From Echinarachnius parma (lineage: Eukaryota > Echinodermata > Echinoidea > Clypeasteroida > Echinarachniidae): 64,000 nt of DNA. Both the position numbers and the translations under genes were made by a program. The stretch lies in assembly GCA_037951105.1 (NCBI GenBank), contig JBAMJV010003353.1:26001-90000 (forward strand). Reading direction: 5' to 3'. The notes under the pieces are model-generated. The model did no database searches. It saw nothing but the letters and a program-made list of their open reading frames with translations, and was not told the DNA's origin. Numbering within the stretch: the stretch's first letter is position 1; every line of letters begins with the position of its first letter. Shown here in pieces: positions 1-10,290 of this stretch.

Positions 1-637
1 TACACAGTAGTTTTCCACAGCATGCACAGTACACTTTTCTTACCTTAGTATAATTTCATTTGGTCATTATGTGTGGTGTTAATGTGCATTATGATTGCCT
101 GAAAAAAATTGCTATACAAGTTTATCCAATTGCTATACAAAAATTATTTTGTATAGCAGATTTGCTATGCAATATTTGGGCTGGAAATTATTCCCTGCAA
201 TGTGTGCTAGTTTGCATTGTATCCTATGACCGGGGTAATAATATCATTGTAAAGCGCTTAGAGATGATTATCAATCATATTAGGCGCTATATAAATTGAG
301 TATTATTATTATTATTAGACCTCAAAATGCCCCAAATTATCCATGCAAATAATTATCCCCCAAAATAAAAAATAAATAAATAAAAGAGAAATAAAAAATA
401 ATAAAAAATCACACAACATCAGGTTACCCTTATCCCCATCAACTATCCCCATTATGATTAATGACCGAATTCATCGTTTATAAATATAGACATGTAGGAA
501 AATGGAAATTAGATTTTTCTTGGAACTTCCCAGAACTTTTGGATAAAGTGTGGACAAAGCATTATCTGTAAAGGTCATTGAACTCTTTGTTTATTTCTTC
601 CATGTAGACTACGCAACATCTGCTTCTCTCGTTACTA
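1..637. other. non-coding flank, AT-rich
   Basis: No exon-like frame with splice borders is visible on either strand. The stretch is AT-rich, with a short internal near-repeat around 105-165 (gctatacaa and its complement) and the SINE-like tail annotated separately. The 79-codon frame at 60-299 has no family resemblance and overlaps that repeat tail, so I do not count it as a gene. Confidence 0.6.
205..316 (+). repeat. SINE-like 3' tail ending in (ATT)n
   Basis: This stretch runs from gtttgcattgtatcctatga through aaagcgcttagagatgatta and gcgctatataaa into an ATT run. A second copy with the same order of motifs lies at 26921-27022. A conserved body ending in a short simple repeat is typical of the 3' end of SINE or LINE retroposons. 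The 5' part is not recognisable, so this is probably a 5'-truncated copy. Confidence 0.6.
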
Positions 638-1013
638 TTAAAGGGATCTAGTAACTTTGTTGACATGTGCAAAAAGTGATGAATGATTGATTCAATTGTA
701 TATCTGATATGTCCACTGGGTATTGTGTGAAAATTTCAAGTTAAATGGATTTTATATGGCCGAGTAATGAGCAAAATGCAAAGTGATGTTCACTAACTCA
801 TTGCACTGACTTTGTACATGGTTTCGACGATCCAGTGGATAATTCAACATCTGAACACTTCAATCGTAAATATCTTTTTAAATAACGAAAGGGAAATTCG
901 AAAAACCGAAACCTGTCCCATGCTTTTTTTGTTAATACGAATACAACAAAGTATGAGGGAACCGCTAAAATTCAGATTTTGAGGATTTGGACGATGTTAC
1001 TAAGTCCCTTTAA
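638..1013 (+). mobile_element. MITE family A, copy 1 (TTAA-flanked)
   Basis: A 376-bp unit flanked by TTAA, with terminal inverted repeats AGGGATCTAGTAAC (left) and GTTACTAAGTCCCT (right). Related full-length copies lie at 6406-6784, 23567-23962, 50676-51058 and 25859-26238, and a truncated one at 45415-45571. No ORF. The TTAA flanks suggest mobilisation by a piggyBac-type or similar TTAA-specific transposase; this is an inference, since no transposase is linked to the family here. Confidence 0.85.
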
Positions 1014-1813
1014 GTACTATTTTCATACAGGCAAGCTTGAAATGTATCACCCAAAAAAGTTTTTTCCTCTGGAGAACAACTGGTTATTCATTATTTTGCT
1101 CATCAAATTGGCAACCCAACCCAGGGCTTTCCACTGATGTATTCATTCAGTCGGGCAGTTAACTAAGAAAGTGGCTAGCCCCAAATCAAATGTTTACTTG
1201 CCCAGTTGAGGCAAAGAACATTGTCAATGCTTTTAAGAACATTTTAGGTGAAATTAATCATTAAAGTGATCCATTATTTTTTTGTTACATTCAACCAAAA
1301 TCACTTGGAGCTTTCACATTCAACTTTTACTGGGTTATTTGGCTGTGGGTAATAGAATAATGAAATGGGTTTTGATTTAACATGCATCTTTGAAATAGAC
1401 CTTGCAATATCTGCTACCACCTTTACCATCAACTTATGTTCCAAACATGATTTACGACTTCATTTATGATTTGCGAGACTGGCTGCGTCACATCACGTAC
1501 TCGTCACGTTATACCTGACATTTCCGGTATGTGCTTTCGTGGAGGTCTATTGGTCAATTTATTTATAGGTTGCATATTATGGGCCCTACATCATTTAAGA
1601 TGCGTGGGACTAGGAAGTCATTTCCTACATAATAAATGAATTTCATGTGAGTACGTGTGAGAACTTTAAGAAAGTTAGTGATGATTTGTTTGTTTGTTCA
1701 TTTGTTGCAAAATGATAGATGTGAGTAACAATTTATTTGAGAAAGATTTTAAATTATTTTAAATACCAGCCATGAAAACATTCCTTTTGGATGAGTGACT
1801 TTAGTCAATTACA
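1014..1813. other. non-coding, no gene seen
   Basis: AT-rich DNA without exon signatures. Around 1140-1215 there are fragments related to the GGCCC-rich hAT-like family annotated at 5086-5956 (gggcagttaac, gcccagttgaggcaaag). Nothing else recognisable. Confidence 0.5.
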
Positions 1814-2038
1814 GGGCCCTGTTGCAGAAACAGACCTATGCAGTCGATTGTAAAGATGCAAATAATTGCAAGTCAGATCATGTGACTAAATGCGCAGATC
1901 TATCTATTGTTTCAAAATTGCAAATATATTAACTTGCAATTAATTGCAAATATATTAACTTGCAATTAATTGCAAATATATTAACTTGCAATTAATTGCA
2001 ACTTACCATCAATTGCATCTCTTTCTGCAACAGGGCCC
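1814..2038. mobile_element. MITE family B, copy 1
   Basis: Terminal inverted repeats GGGCCCTGTTGCAGAAA and TTTCTGCAACAGGGCCC bound a 225-bp element rich in the palindrome ttgcaattaattgcaa. Inside, a 27-bp unit (ttaacttgcaattaattgca...) is repeated about three times at 1928-2000. Relatives lie at 22632-22778, 33945-34080 and 58482-58645. Non-autonomous; superfamily not assigned. Confidence 0.8.
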
Positions 2039-2153
2039 AGATGTGTAACATTGCAATTGTTGACAATCAACAAAACACAATCAAAGAAGCTTTTCCTTCC
2101 AAGAAACTTTTTTGACAGCAATGCAGTGTCCAAAGTCATCTGAGGCCCCTGTT

Positions 2154-2250
2154 TTAATACCTGTTCCCTACTAGATTTAGCATTTAGCAATCGCCATAGA
2201 GTTAATACAAGTTCCACCGGTAATACAAGTTCCCATAGGCAATGAGTTAA
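2154..2250. mobile_element. degenerate short TTAA element
   Basis: Begins TTAATACCTGTTCCCTACTAG and ends near gagTTAAA. It resembles the element at 24119-24200, enlarged by an internal duplication of taatacaagttcc. It belongs to the group of roughly 80-bp TTAA elements seen at 3127-3206 and 18666-18745. Confidence 0.55.
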
Positions 2251-3126
2251 ACCACTTGAGGGAGTGAAGTTGTTTTTATGAGTTTGTTTGATCATTCAGC
2301 ACTGCTAAATATCTGTATTATTGAATTTACAATTTTTCGTCCCATTTATGCATTCTATAAAAACAAAATTCTACGCTTATGAGCTTATTGTCTGCAGTAA
2401 ATCCCCTAAATACTTTTTATTTACAGACCTACCATTTTATTGTTCCATTTCTTAACAATTACATTTTCTAAAAGGAATTACTGTTCTGTGCTCACCAGCT
2501 TTTACATGTTAAACAAAATGATTTCATCTGACCACTCCAAGGCATGATTCTGTCCTTTTCTTGATTGATGGGTCAAAATTGTACTTGATCATCTGAAATT
2601 AAATAACAGATGTGGCATGACTTGGCGTGACTGCTGTCGGAAGTTCAGGCTTATTCTGTTGTCACTCTTTATACATTTGGTCATAGTTGTCTTGATTTTT
2701 GTTGTGTCGAGGTCCATTTTATGGTTTGATTGATTTAACTCTCTGTCGTCACTCATTAAATTTGTTCACGTTTGTCCTGAATTTTGGTAGTTTGGGATCC
2801 ATATGATGATTTGATTGATGTAACTTTTATATGTGTGTAAAGTGTAACGTCATTTGTCTTATATATTTTCATGTTTTGTGGCTGCAATATTAAGGCCAGT
2901 TTATTTTAAATAATACATAGAAGACTAGCTCACATTTTTGATTGTTTAGATCTGTACAAAATCAATTTTTTTCTATTCTAAGTTTATATTAATGTATGAG
3001 TCAAGTCTGATGTCTGAAATATGTCATTTTGGGGGTCTTAGTTTTGAATTGTTCAAGGTCTTTTTTTATGATTTCATTGATGCTACCTGCAAGTGTTCTG
3101 AAATTTGAATTGGTTCCTGCTTTATA
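2251..3126. other. non-coding, no gene seen
   Basis: AT-rich. A loosely repeated pair at about 2640-2830 (two versions of a segment with tttgtcatagttgtcttgattttt and gatttgattgatgtaact) suggests an old tandem duplication of about 110 bp. No coding signature. Confidence 0.45.
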
Positions 3127-3206
3127 TTAACCCGTTCCCTTTGAAATTGTGAAATCCCCATAGACTTTGCACACAACCCACCCGGTTCCCGTAGTCAAGG
3201 GGTTAA
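3127..3206 (-). mobile_element. 80-bp TTAA MITE, derivative of the 12183 element
   Basis: Read on the - strand it starts TTAACCCCTTGACTACGGGA and ends CAAAGGGAACGGGTTAA. About the first 56 bp match the left end of the element at 12183-12956 and about the last 24 bp match its right end, so it looks like an internal-deletion derivative. TTAA plus CCC/GGG ends is the piggyBac signature. Confidence 0.8.
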
Positions 3207-3230
3207 TTGTCTCTGAGGCCAGAGTTTAAG

Positions 3231-3305
3231 CAATGCTAGAAATTAACTTTTTTGCCTTGTGGCCCAGTCGGGCAAATTAACAGCCAGATTTGTCAAATTC
3301 TAGTG
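3231..3305 (+). mobile_element. hAT-like GGCCC family fragment
   Basis: Starts caatgctagaaattaac and runs into tggcccagtcgggcaaatta, matching the left end of the family at 13104-13354 and 5086-5956. The right end is missing. Confidence 0.6.
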
Positions 3306-3356
3306 GCCTGAAACTTGAATGTGGTGCCCCAAAACAAAGATCACATGTATACAGTG

Positions 3357-3445
3357 CAGGGAAAAAATTAATATTTTTATTTCGGGGGCTCCCTATCTAA
3401 TTTCGGGGGCGAATTTGCCCGCTACCCCGTGTATTTTTTTCCCTG
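3357..3445 (+). mobile_element. short hAT-like element, CAGGGAAAAAA ends
   Basis: An 89-bp element with ends CAGGGAAAAAATTAATA and TATTTTTTTCCCTG. It is flanked by ATACAGTG (3349-3356) and ATACAGTC (3446-3453), a 7-of-8 target-site duplication. The GGGGGC-rich interior is shared with 6851-7081. Eight-base duplications with CAGGG ends fit hAT elements. Confidence 0.75.
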
Positions 3446-3548
3446 ATACAGTCAATACAAATTATATTCAATTTGTTATCCCATTCGGGCCATTTAAATA
3501 ATTTAGCGTCCCCGGGCCAATGGGCATGTGCAGATTTTGATTTTGATT

Positions 3549-3804
<256 letters not shown>

Positions 3805-4774
3805 GTTACCATCATTTGATGTATCCCTCCTTTCAGCAAGGACAGTGCGTAGTGTTGAATGACAACTCACTGTTTGTTTCCCTGTGTGCTGTCTATGTTT
3901 GATTTCCAAATAGTAAAATATTATTTTAAAAATACAGTTTGCCACTTTTTTTTGTCAAATCTTTTGTTTTGTATGTCAAGTCATGTAAACACATGGTAGG
4001 AGTAACTGGAGCAAATGAGATCAATAGCCAAGAAATGGAGATCGGAGCCTGTACATGAGCAGGTGTGTATTTGATGGGGACAGTCAAACAAATATGCAGG
4101 GGCAGGGGCTTGGGGGGTTAGTTTGACTCAGAATCAGGGTAGGAAATAAGCGGGGGCTGAGGGCGACTTTGCCCCCTAATTTTCAAAATAGCCCCCTGAA
4201 ATCAGTAGGTAGCCCCTAAAATTACCATATAGGGTATTATGTTAAATATTTTGTGATTTCCATCAGATTGAAAAAGTAGCCCCCTAAAATAAAAAATTAA
4301 CTCTTTCCTTGCTCAGAATGAGACACTTGTTTTCTGACCAGGGGATGTCTACAGCAAGGGGGCAGGGGAGAGGTTGAATGTGACATTTGCTCTACCTTAT
4401 AGAAAGTGTTCATCATGTTTTATGAACATTTAAAAGAAAAAATGAACTGTTGTACATGATTTAGCTTGTAACTGAAAGTGGATCATAGATTTTTGTTCTT
4501 CTTCTTCTAGGGGGGGGGGGGGGGGGCATGGAGAATGGGTATGTATTTGGTGGGGACAGCAAATCTATGCAGGGGCAGGGGATCAGGAGCTTCTTTCTTT
4601 TGACTTATGAGACAGTTGTTTTCGGACCAGGGATACAGCAAGGGGATAGTGGAGAGGGTGAAAGAGACATTTGCAAAACCTTAAAAGAAGTGTGCAAATT
4701 AAAAACAACTTTTTAAAGAAAGAAAAAAAAGAACTTGCATGAACCTGTATGATCAAGCTTGTAACAAGTAAATC
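3805..4774. other. non-coding; degraded GCCCC-rich repeat and poly-G
   Basis: Positions 4135-4310 contain gccccctaa and gtagcccc motifs like those inside 6851-7081, so this is probably a degraded relative. A 17-base G run lies at 4510-4526. Segments 4050-4120 and 4530-4600 (tatttgatggggacag..., caggggcaggggctt...) are related, pointing to an old duplication. No gene is supported. Confidence 0.5.
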
Positions 4775-4880
4775 CAGTCAAACCTGTCTTAGTGGCCACC
4801 TGTTCATGGCAGCCAACCTGCCTATAGTGGCCACTAATAGTGGTCCCCTTCAGAGGACAATGTTATCTAACCTGTCTATC
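4775..4880 (+). mobile_element. CAGTCAAACCTG family fragment
   Basis: Starts cagtcaaacctgtcttagtg, followed by ggccacctgt and ggccactaat. The same left end appears at 11242, 37170 and 45813, and its complement (caggtttgactg) at 38778 and 46110. Only the left half is present. Confidence 0.65.
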
Positions 4881-5085
4881 AAAGATTGAAAGATCTCAAA
4901 GTAGAGGGATAGGGATGGTTGGTGCAGATTAGACATGATCATGTATTTGGTGGGGGCGGTGAAAAAGTACACTGTGGTCTGTGGCTGGGGGAAATTAGCT
5001 CCCATAGTGCATTTTGAGCCCCAATTATTGCAAGAGTGCCTTGGCTCAGTTGGCTGTAATGATAACAATAATAGTTCCATTTATG

Positions 5086-5194
5086 CAATGCTCGAAATTA
5101 GCATAGGCCCGATGGCCCGGGGCCACCAAAAATTGCTGTCGGGCCAGTAAAAAACTAATATTTCAAAGTTTGGTGGCCCGATCGGGCCAGCAAA

Positions 5195-5226
<32 letters not shown>

Positions 5227-5956
5227 AGATACCCTGTTTAGTCCTGTCTAAGGCATGACAAGAGCTTGCTTTTAAATGTAGCATTCAGCAACTTATACCC
5301 TTTTCTCACATACAAAATATTGGTTACTTAAAAAGTTGCAAGTTAATTGAGCAAGTAACACTGCTGCAAATGAATATTCATACATTCTCATACTCATTTT
5401 CTAACCAGTTGTTATAAAAAAAGTTTCATATTAAAAATCATTGTTAGTAATTTCAGTTATTTTGCGTATTTTGCATCTAATGAGCATCATGAATATTCAT
5501 ATATTACTACTATATAGCACAAATTTTTTTGTTTGTCTTTTGTCTAAGGTGTTCAGACAACACTGCACAGAATTTTGAGGTCAAATTGAATTTTCTCTTT
5601 TTCTACCATTTTTGTTTTGTCACCTAGACCCTGGCTATGTATGACTGGAAGTGAAATTGTCACTCGTGTGTATTCAATCGCTGTGATGTTTTGATGAAGA
5701 CAATAAAAAGACATGACACAACACATTCATCCTAATTCATGTTTATTTAATTCATCTTACAATGAAACAAAGGGGAATGAACAATAAAAAGTATTGCCTA
5801 GTACCCTGAAACTATTCATATGGTATTCATTTTACTTTTGTTTTTCCTTATTTTTTTCGGGCCAGTAGTTTTTGGTTTCGGGCCACCAAATTTGGAAAAA
5901 TACTAATTTTACTGGCCCGACCGGGCCACCAGCAAAAAAAGTTAATTTCGAGCATT
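5086..5956. mobile_element. hAT-like element with GGCCC-rich ends
   Basis: Ends CAATGCTCGAAATTA and TTAATTTCGAGCATT bound an 871-bp element; flanks CATTTATG (5078-5085) and GATTTATG (5957-5964) form a 7-of-8 target-site duplication. Inner terminal zones contain gggccaccaaa and its complement. The core at about 5245-5520 is homologous to the core of a different element at 46303-46995. No transposase frame is visible, so it is non-autonomous. Confidence 0.8.
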
Positions 5957-6405
5957 GATTTATGTATTGCGTAATGTGATACATCCATCTCTATACACCT
6001 TACAATTATGATTCATTTCAAAAACTACAATTAAGAAGCAGACAAAATGAATTGAAATTAAATCAACATTGTTTCAGTTTGAGGTATTTTTTTCATGGGA
6101 GACTAGTTTTTAGGAGAGTGGTATGCATGTAGTGTAGACTTGGTGAAGGGTGTGGGTAGGGAAGGGTTGGTTGTTAGGATAATAGGTGGAAACTTTTTGA
6201 GGACAGAAGTGAACAGTATCCTGAAATTTTGTCTGAGACATTTAATATTTATTTTCTGGCAAGCTACGTTATTTTGTAGATATTTTGAATAAATATCTAA
6301 GGAAGTTTTTATGAAAGGAAACCCAAGCTATACAATGAGGGAGTGGGGTGTATTAACTCCTGAGCTGCAATAGCCACTAAAAGCATGCACATCCCAAGAT
6401 GGACT
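5957..6405. other. non-coding, no gene seen
   Basis: AT-rich spacer between two transposons. I see no repeat structure or coding frame. Confidence 0.5.
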
Positions 6406-6784
6406 TTAAAGGGCTCTAGTAACTTTGTTGACAAGTGCAAAAAGTGATGAATGGTTGATACAATGTTGAAATCTGATATGTCCACTGCGTATTGTGTGAA
6501 AATTTCTAGTTAAATGGACGTTATATGGCCGATTAAAGAGCAAGAGTTCAAAGTGATTTTCACTAACTCATTGCACTGACTGTGTACACGGTTACGACTA
6601 TCCAGTGGATAGTTTAACGTCTGAACACTTTAATCGTAAATATCTTTTTAACGAAAGGGAAATTTAAAAAAACAAAACCTGTCCCATGCTTCTATTGTTA
6701 ATACGAATACAACAAGGTATGAGGGAACTGCTAGAATTCCAATTGGATTTTGAGGATTTGGACAATGTTACTAGATCCCTTTAA
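6406..6784 (+). mobile_element. MITE family A, copy 2
   Basis: Same orientation as copy 1 and similar over its whole length. Ends are TTAAAGGGCTCTAGTAAC and GTTACTAGATCCCTTTAA, with TTAA on both sides. It contains the shared internal landmark tatccagtggata. Confidence 0.85.
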
Positions 6785-6850
6785 AGATGCTGTCCTTCCT
6801 TTGCAGGCATCTTCAAGTTCGGTAAAACATTCCATGAGGATACTATGTGC

Positions 6851-7081
6851 CAGGGAAAAAAATACACGGGGGCGGCCGGCGAATTCGCCCCCGAATGCCC
6901 AAAAGAGCCCCCGGCAAAAAAAAAAAGATGATCACTTACAGCATTAGAGCTAAATAATAGCCCCTGAAATTCGAAAAAAGAGCCCTGGAAATCTGTAGCC
7001 CCCGAAATGATAAAAGTAGCCCCTGAAAACTTCCATAAAATTAGATTAGGGAGCCCCCCGAAATAAAAAAAATATTACCTG
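6851..7081 (+). mobile_element. hAT-like element with perfect 8-bp duplication
   Basis: A 231-bp element starting CAGGGAAAAAAATACACGGG and ending TATTACCTG, with gcccccg/cggggg motifs in between. It is flanked by CTATGTGC at 6843-6850 and again at 7082-7089, a perfect 8-bp target-site duplication, as made by hAT transposases. Its CAGGGAAAAAA end is shared with 3357-3445. Confidence 0.85.
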
Positions 7082-7299
7082 CTATGTGCATCTGGTTGGT
7101 GACATTTTAAAGTTCCACAATGTCAATGATATTGGATTCAAATTATAATTTATTTTAAGATCTAAGTTCGACTAACTGAAAGGTATTTTTTAAGTCCTTA
7201 TCTAAGTTATCTTCACAGACTTAAGCTCCTAAGTGGTATTTTCTTTCATTTAAGACAATTATCTTGTAAATTCAAATATAGATGAAATTGACCCAAACT

Positions 7300-7846
7300 G
7301 ACTAAATTGTTAGAGCACTGGTCTTGGAATCCGAAGGTCTCGGGATCGATTCCTGGCGAATCCCATTTTTAGCTCATCCCGAAGGGCCCGATGAGCTTAT
7401 AAGCCATAGCGTGGCGTCCGTCGTCCGTCCGTCCGTTCTTCCGTCCGTCCGTCCGTCCGTCCGTCCGTCCGTCCGTCCGTCCGTCCGTCCGTCCGTCCGT
7501 CCGTCCGTCCGTCCGTCCTTCCGTCCGTCCTTGCGTCCGTCCTTCCGTCCGTCCTTGCGTCCGTCCACAGTTTTCAAAATGCTTCTTCTTTATTTTTCAA
7601 CCGATTTTGATTCTGATTGTTTCATAAGATAGGGCTAGGAGGGGGATTTAAAACTTCTACACAGAATCGTGAAATTCATTATCTATGGTAATTTATGCAA
7701 ATTTATTCGAAATCACAAAAAATGCTTCTCCTTTTTTTCTCGACTGATTTTGATTTGGTTTGCTTTATCTGGTAGAGCTAACTTTGGTACACTAAACTTC
7801 TACACAGAATTTTGAAATTTTTCTCCATTAATTAATTATGGTAATA

Positions 7847-7877
<31 letters not shown>

Positions 7878-8110
7878 ATTTTTTATTTATTTATTTTTTT
7901 ATTATTTTTTTAATTATTTTATTTATTTATTTTTTATTTTTTTATATATATTTTTTTATATATTTTTTTTTATACATTTTTTAATTTTTTAATTTTTTAA
8001 TTTTTTTCCCCATGTCCCTTCTGGGGCATCAAATTTATATTTTTTTCACTCTAATTTTTATTATTTTTATTTTTATGTCCCTTCCAGGGCATCAAATTTG
8101 TATTTGTTGA
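7300..8110 (+). mobile_element. tRNA-headed repeat with CCGT microsatellite
   Basis: A tRNA-like segment comes first (about 7308-7368): gttagagcactggtcttgga, then a perfect Pol III B-box ggatcgattcc and cgaatccca. A short stem (ctcatc/gatgag) follows, then a (CCGT)n tract at 7415-7565, then aaaatgcttcttctttattt blocks in two versions. The anticodon stem is unpaired, so it is not a functional tRNA. AT-rich low complexity (tttattta) fills 7850-8000. The same order of parts occurs at 42974-43970. Confidence 0.65.
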
Positions 8111-9340
8111 CCAGTTGAAAAGTGTACCACATGAAATTTGCGATATTTGATGTTGTGAGATGCCGGATGAGCGCTACGTCATTGACGTTCTGGTTTATTT
8201 TACAATTTCATCTCGTAACTTCAGAATTTTGGTTTGCAAAAGGAGGACAGGACCTTTAATGCCACTACATCCCATTTTAATAGATCGGCATTGCTATATA
8301 TTCTTCCAGGTGGCCAAGTCCTGCTGTTTATAGATACCTGTCTAGACACATAGGTCTCATCTCCGTACAATTTAAAAACATTTAGACTAATATTGCTTTG
8401 AATAAGGTTGATTTCAATCCTGCCAACCATGCATTTTTGGAGACTCAGTAAGTGGTATGATCTAATTTCTGTATTCATGAAAGAAAATGGGATATTTGCA
8501 AGTCACTTTGAAAGGCTGCATGCGTTAAACTAACACTAAAACCAGTGGCGTAGCTATGGATGGGATGGGGGGGGGGGGGGGGGGGTCAGGTTATGTGCCC
8601 CCAAATAATTTGAAAAAAACAACAAGAAACAATTTTAAAAAGTAAAGGGAAAATTCTTTAAAAAAATAAAAAATACATTGCAACCAAATAATGGGGGGGA
8701 TCCTTATACGTGCCCCCAATCAGTCCTATCAGGCTACAACAATTGGCTTTTAACTTTGTTTGATCAAACCATATGTTGTTGTGGGCTCTTATATAAACTT
8801 GTGTTATTTCATTGGCTCTTTCAGCTGTTTGGGGAGTTTAATGCCTCAATACATTTTGTAGCCCAGAGCCCCCATTGAAGGTTCTCACTGTCTGCAGCCT
8901 CTGTCCAGCTCTAGACTGTGGCATCCAGCCATGTTTTTTCTGCATTGTCACTTGGTTTGCATATTATACAAACAAAAATTGTCTGTGGCTGTGTGGAGGA
9001 TATATTCCATTTTTATTGGAGTTAAGCTTTTTTATCTCCAGACTTATTAATAGGTCACACTATGTCATAAAAAAACATCTAACAGTATGTTGAACTTTTG
9101 AACACTTCCAACAAATATTAATATTTGCATTTGAAGGAACATGGTATAATATTTACCAAAATGTGATTATAAAAAATGCCAATCAAATTTTAACATTTTT
9201 AAAAAGCACATTTTAAAGACAGAATAAACTTTGTTTGATCAAAGTTGGTTCAGAAACGGCTGAAATATCCATATATCCGATTGGAATTGCTCGACGTTAC
9301 TAAAATTCAGTTTGACCACATTTTTTTCTTCAAACGGTTT
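8111..9340. other. non-coding; AGTGGCGTAGC poly-G element inside
   Basis: Positions 8543-8741 start agtggcgtagctatgg, pass through a 19-base G run (8567-8585) and ccccaaataattt, and fade near gcccccaatcagtcctatca. A related copy in the same orientation lies at about 62650-62835, where the other end (gctacgccact) is preserved. The rest of the stretch shows nothing recognisable. Confidence 0.55.
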
Positions 9341-9409
9341 TGATGTTCAAGTGAATTTCAAATCCTCTTATCCATTGAATAGATTTGTCTCTTTTTTTCC
9401 ATTGAATAG

Positions 9410-9552
9410 ATCCGAATGGACCCAGAGCACTGGAAAGCCGTGATGAAGTTGAATGCTGACTTGAAGGAGCAAGAACATGTCACTGCTGCTTACATCTTCA
9501 TAACCTGTCAATGTAGAATAGTGTATTTGAGCAATGTTGAACTCTTTCTATC
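9410..9552 (+). pseudogene. truncated copy 1 of gene A exon 10150-10290
   Basis: Follows an acceptor-like attgaatag and translates IRMDPEHWKAVMKLNADL-KEQEH, almost base-identical to the first 70 bases of the real exon. It then diverges and ends in frame after SNVELFLSYH-stop. There is no donor at the equivalent place. It is the first unit of a three-unit tandem array (period about 363-377 bp) that includes flanking intron. Its tail is matched codon by codon in copy 2, so an alternative terminal exon is possible; a dead copy is the conservative reading. Confidence 0.7.
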
Positions 9553-9786
9553 TTACCATTGAATAGATATGGGTGAACTGAGATTACTTTTAAAAGAACT
9601 GACAAAACTGAAGTTATTGATGGATCCAAGTCATACAACCCTTTATCTATTTTAAAGAGCTGCATGTATAATGCTACTATTTGTAAATTAACTTGATATA
9701 TCGCAAATAAAACTTAGCTTCAGACAGTACCGTTGAAATGGTTCTGATGTTCAAGTGATATTCAACTCCCCTTTTCCATTGAATAG

Positions 9787-9925
9787 ATCCGAATGGACCC
9801 GGAGCACTGGAAAGCCTTGATGAAACTGAATGCTGACTTGAAGGAACAAGAACATTTGGATGCTGCCTACATCCTAATAAATAACTTTTCAAATGTTGAG
9901 CTATTTCTATCCTATAATTGAATAG
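9787..9925 (+). pseudogene. truncated copy 2 of gene A exon 10150-10290
   Basis: Second unit of the same array, again after gaatag. It translates IRMDPEHWKALMKLNADL-KEQEHLDAAYILI and then NNFSNVELFLSYN-stop. Relative to the true exon there is one replacement (V to L) and several silent changes over the first 30 codons. The shared C-terminal tail with copy 1 differs mainly at silent positions. Confidence 0.7.
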
Positions 9926-10149
9926 ATATGGGTGGACTGAGAGCTTTTGAAAGACCTGACAAATCAGAATCTGTTAAAAATACAACCAAACAATTTAGAG
10001 CTATTTTATAAGGCTGCTTTTTCCATTATTAAAACTTGATACATTGCAGATGGCTATTAAACAAATAAGTCTCAGTACTGTTGAATGGTTTCAACATTCA
10101 AGTGATTTTCCATTCTATTGAATGGATCCTTCTCTTCTCCATTGAATAG

Positions 10150-10290
10150 ATCCGAATGGACCCAGAGCACTGGAAAGCCGTGATGAAGTTGAATGCTGAC
10201 TTGAAGGAACAAGAACATTTGGATGCTGCCTACATCTTGATGAAGCTACGCAGAGAAAATGCCTTCCAGTTTGTAGCTACACTGCGACAG
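10150..10290 (+). CDS. gene A, internal exon 1 of 7 visible (helical domain)
   Basis: The exon is bordered by ccattgaatag before and gtgaca after. It is 141 bp, phase 0 to 0, giving 47 residues starting IRMDPEHWKAVMKLNADL and ending RRENAFQFVATLRQ. The pattern of charged and hydrophobic residues predicts two helices. With the next two exons it forms what looks like one small all-helical domain of about 115 residues. I do not recognise the family. The stretch VATLRQI faintly recalls VATLKKI of the integrase-binding domain of LEDGF/HRP2, but length and order do not fit well, so this is only a lead. Two truncated tandem copies of this exon lie just upstream. The gene's start and earlier exons are not found in 1-10149, so the 5' end is probably outside the window. 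Confidence 0.85.

Noticed and set aside
7374-7632. Repetitive RPSV/GRTD frames
   Set aside because: Translations of the CCGT microsatellite within a tRNA-headed repeat.
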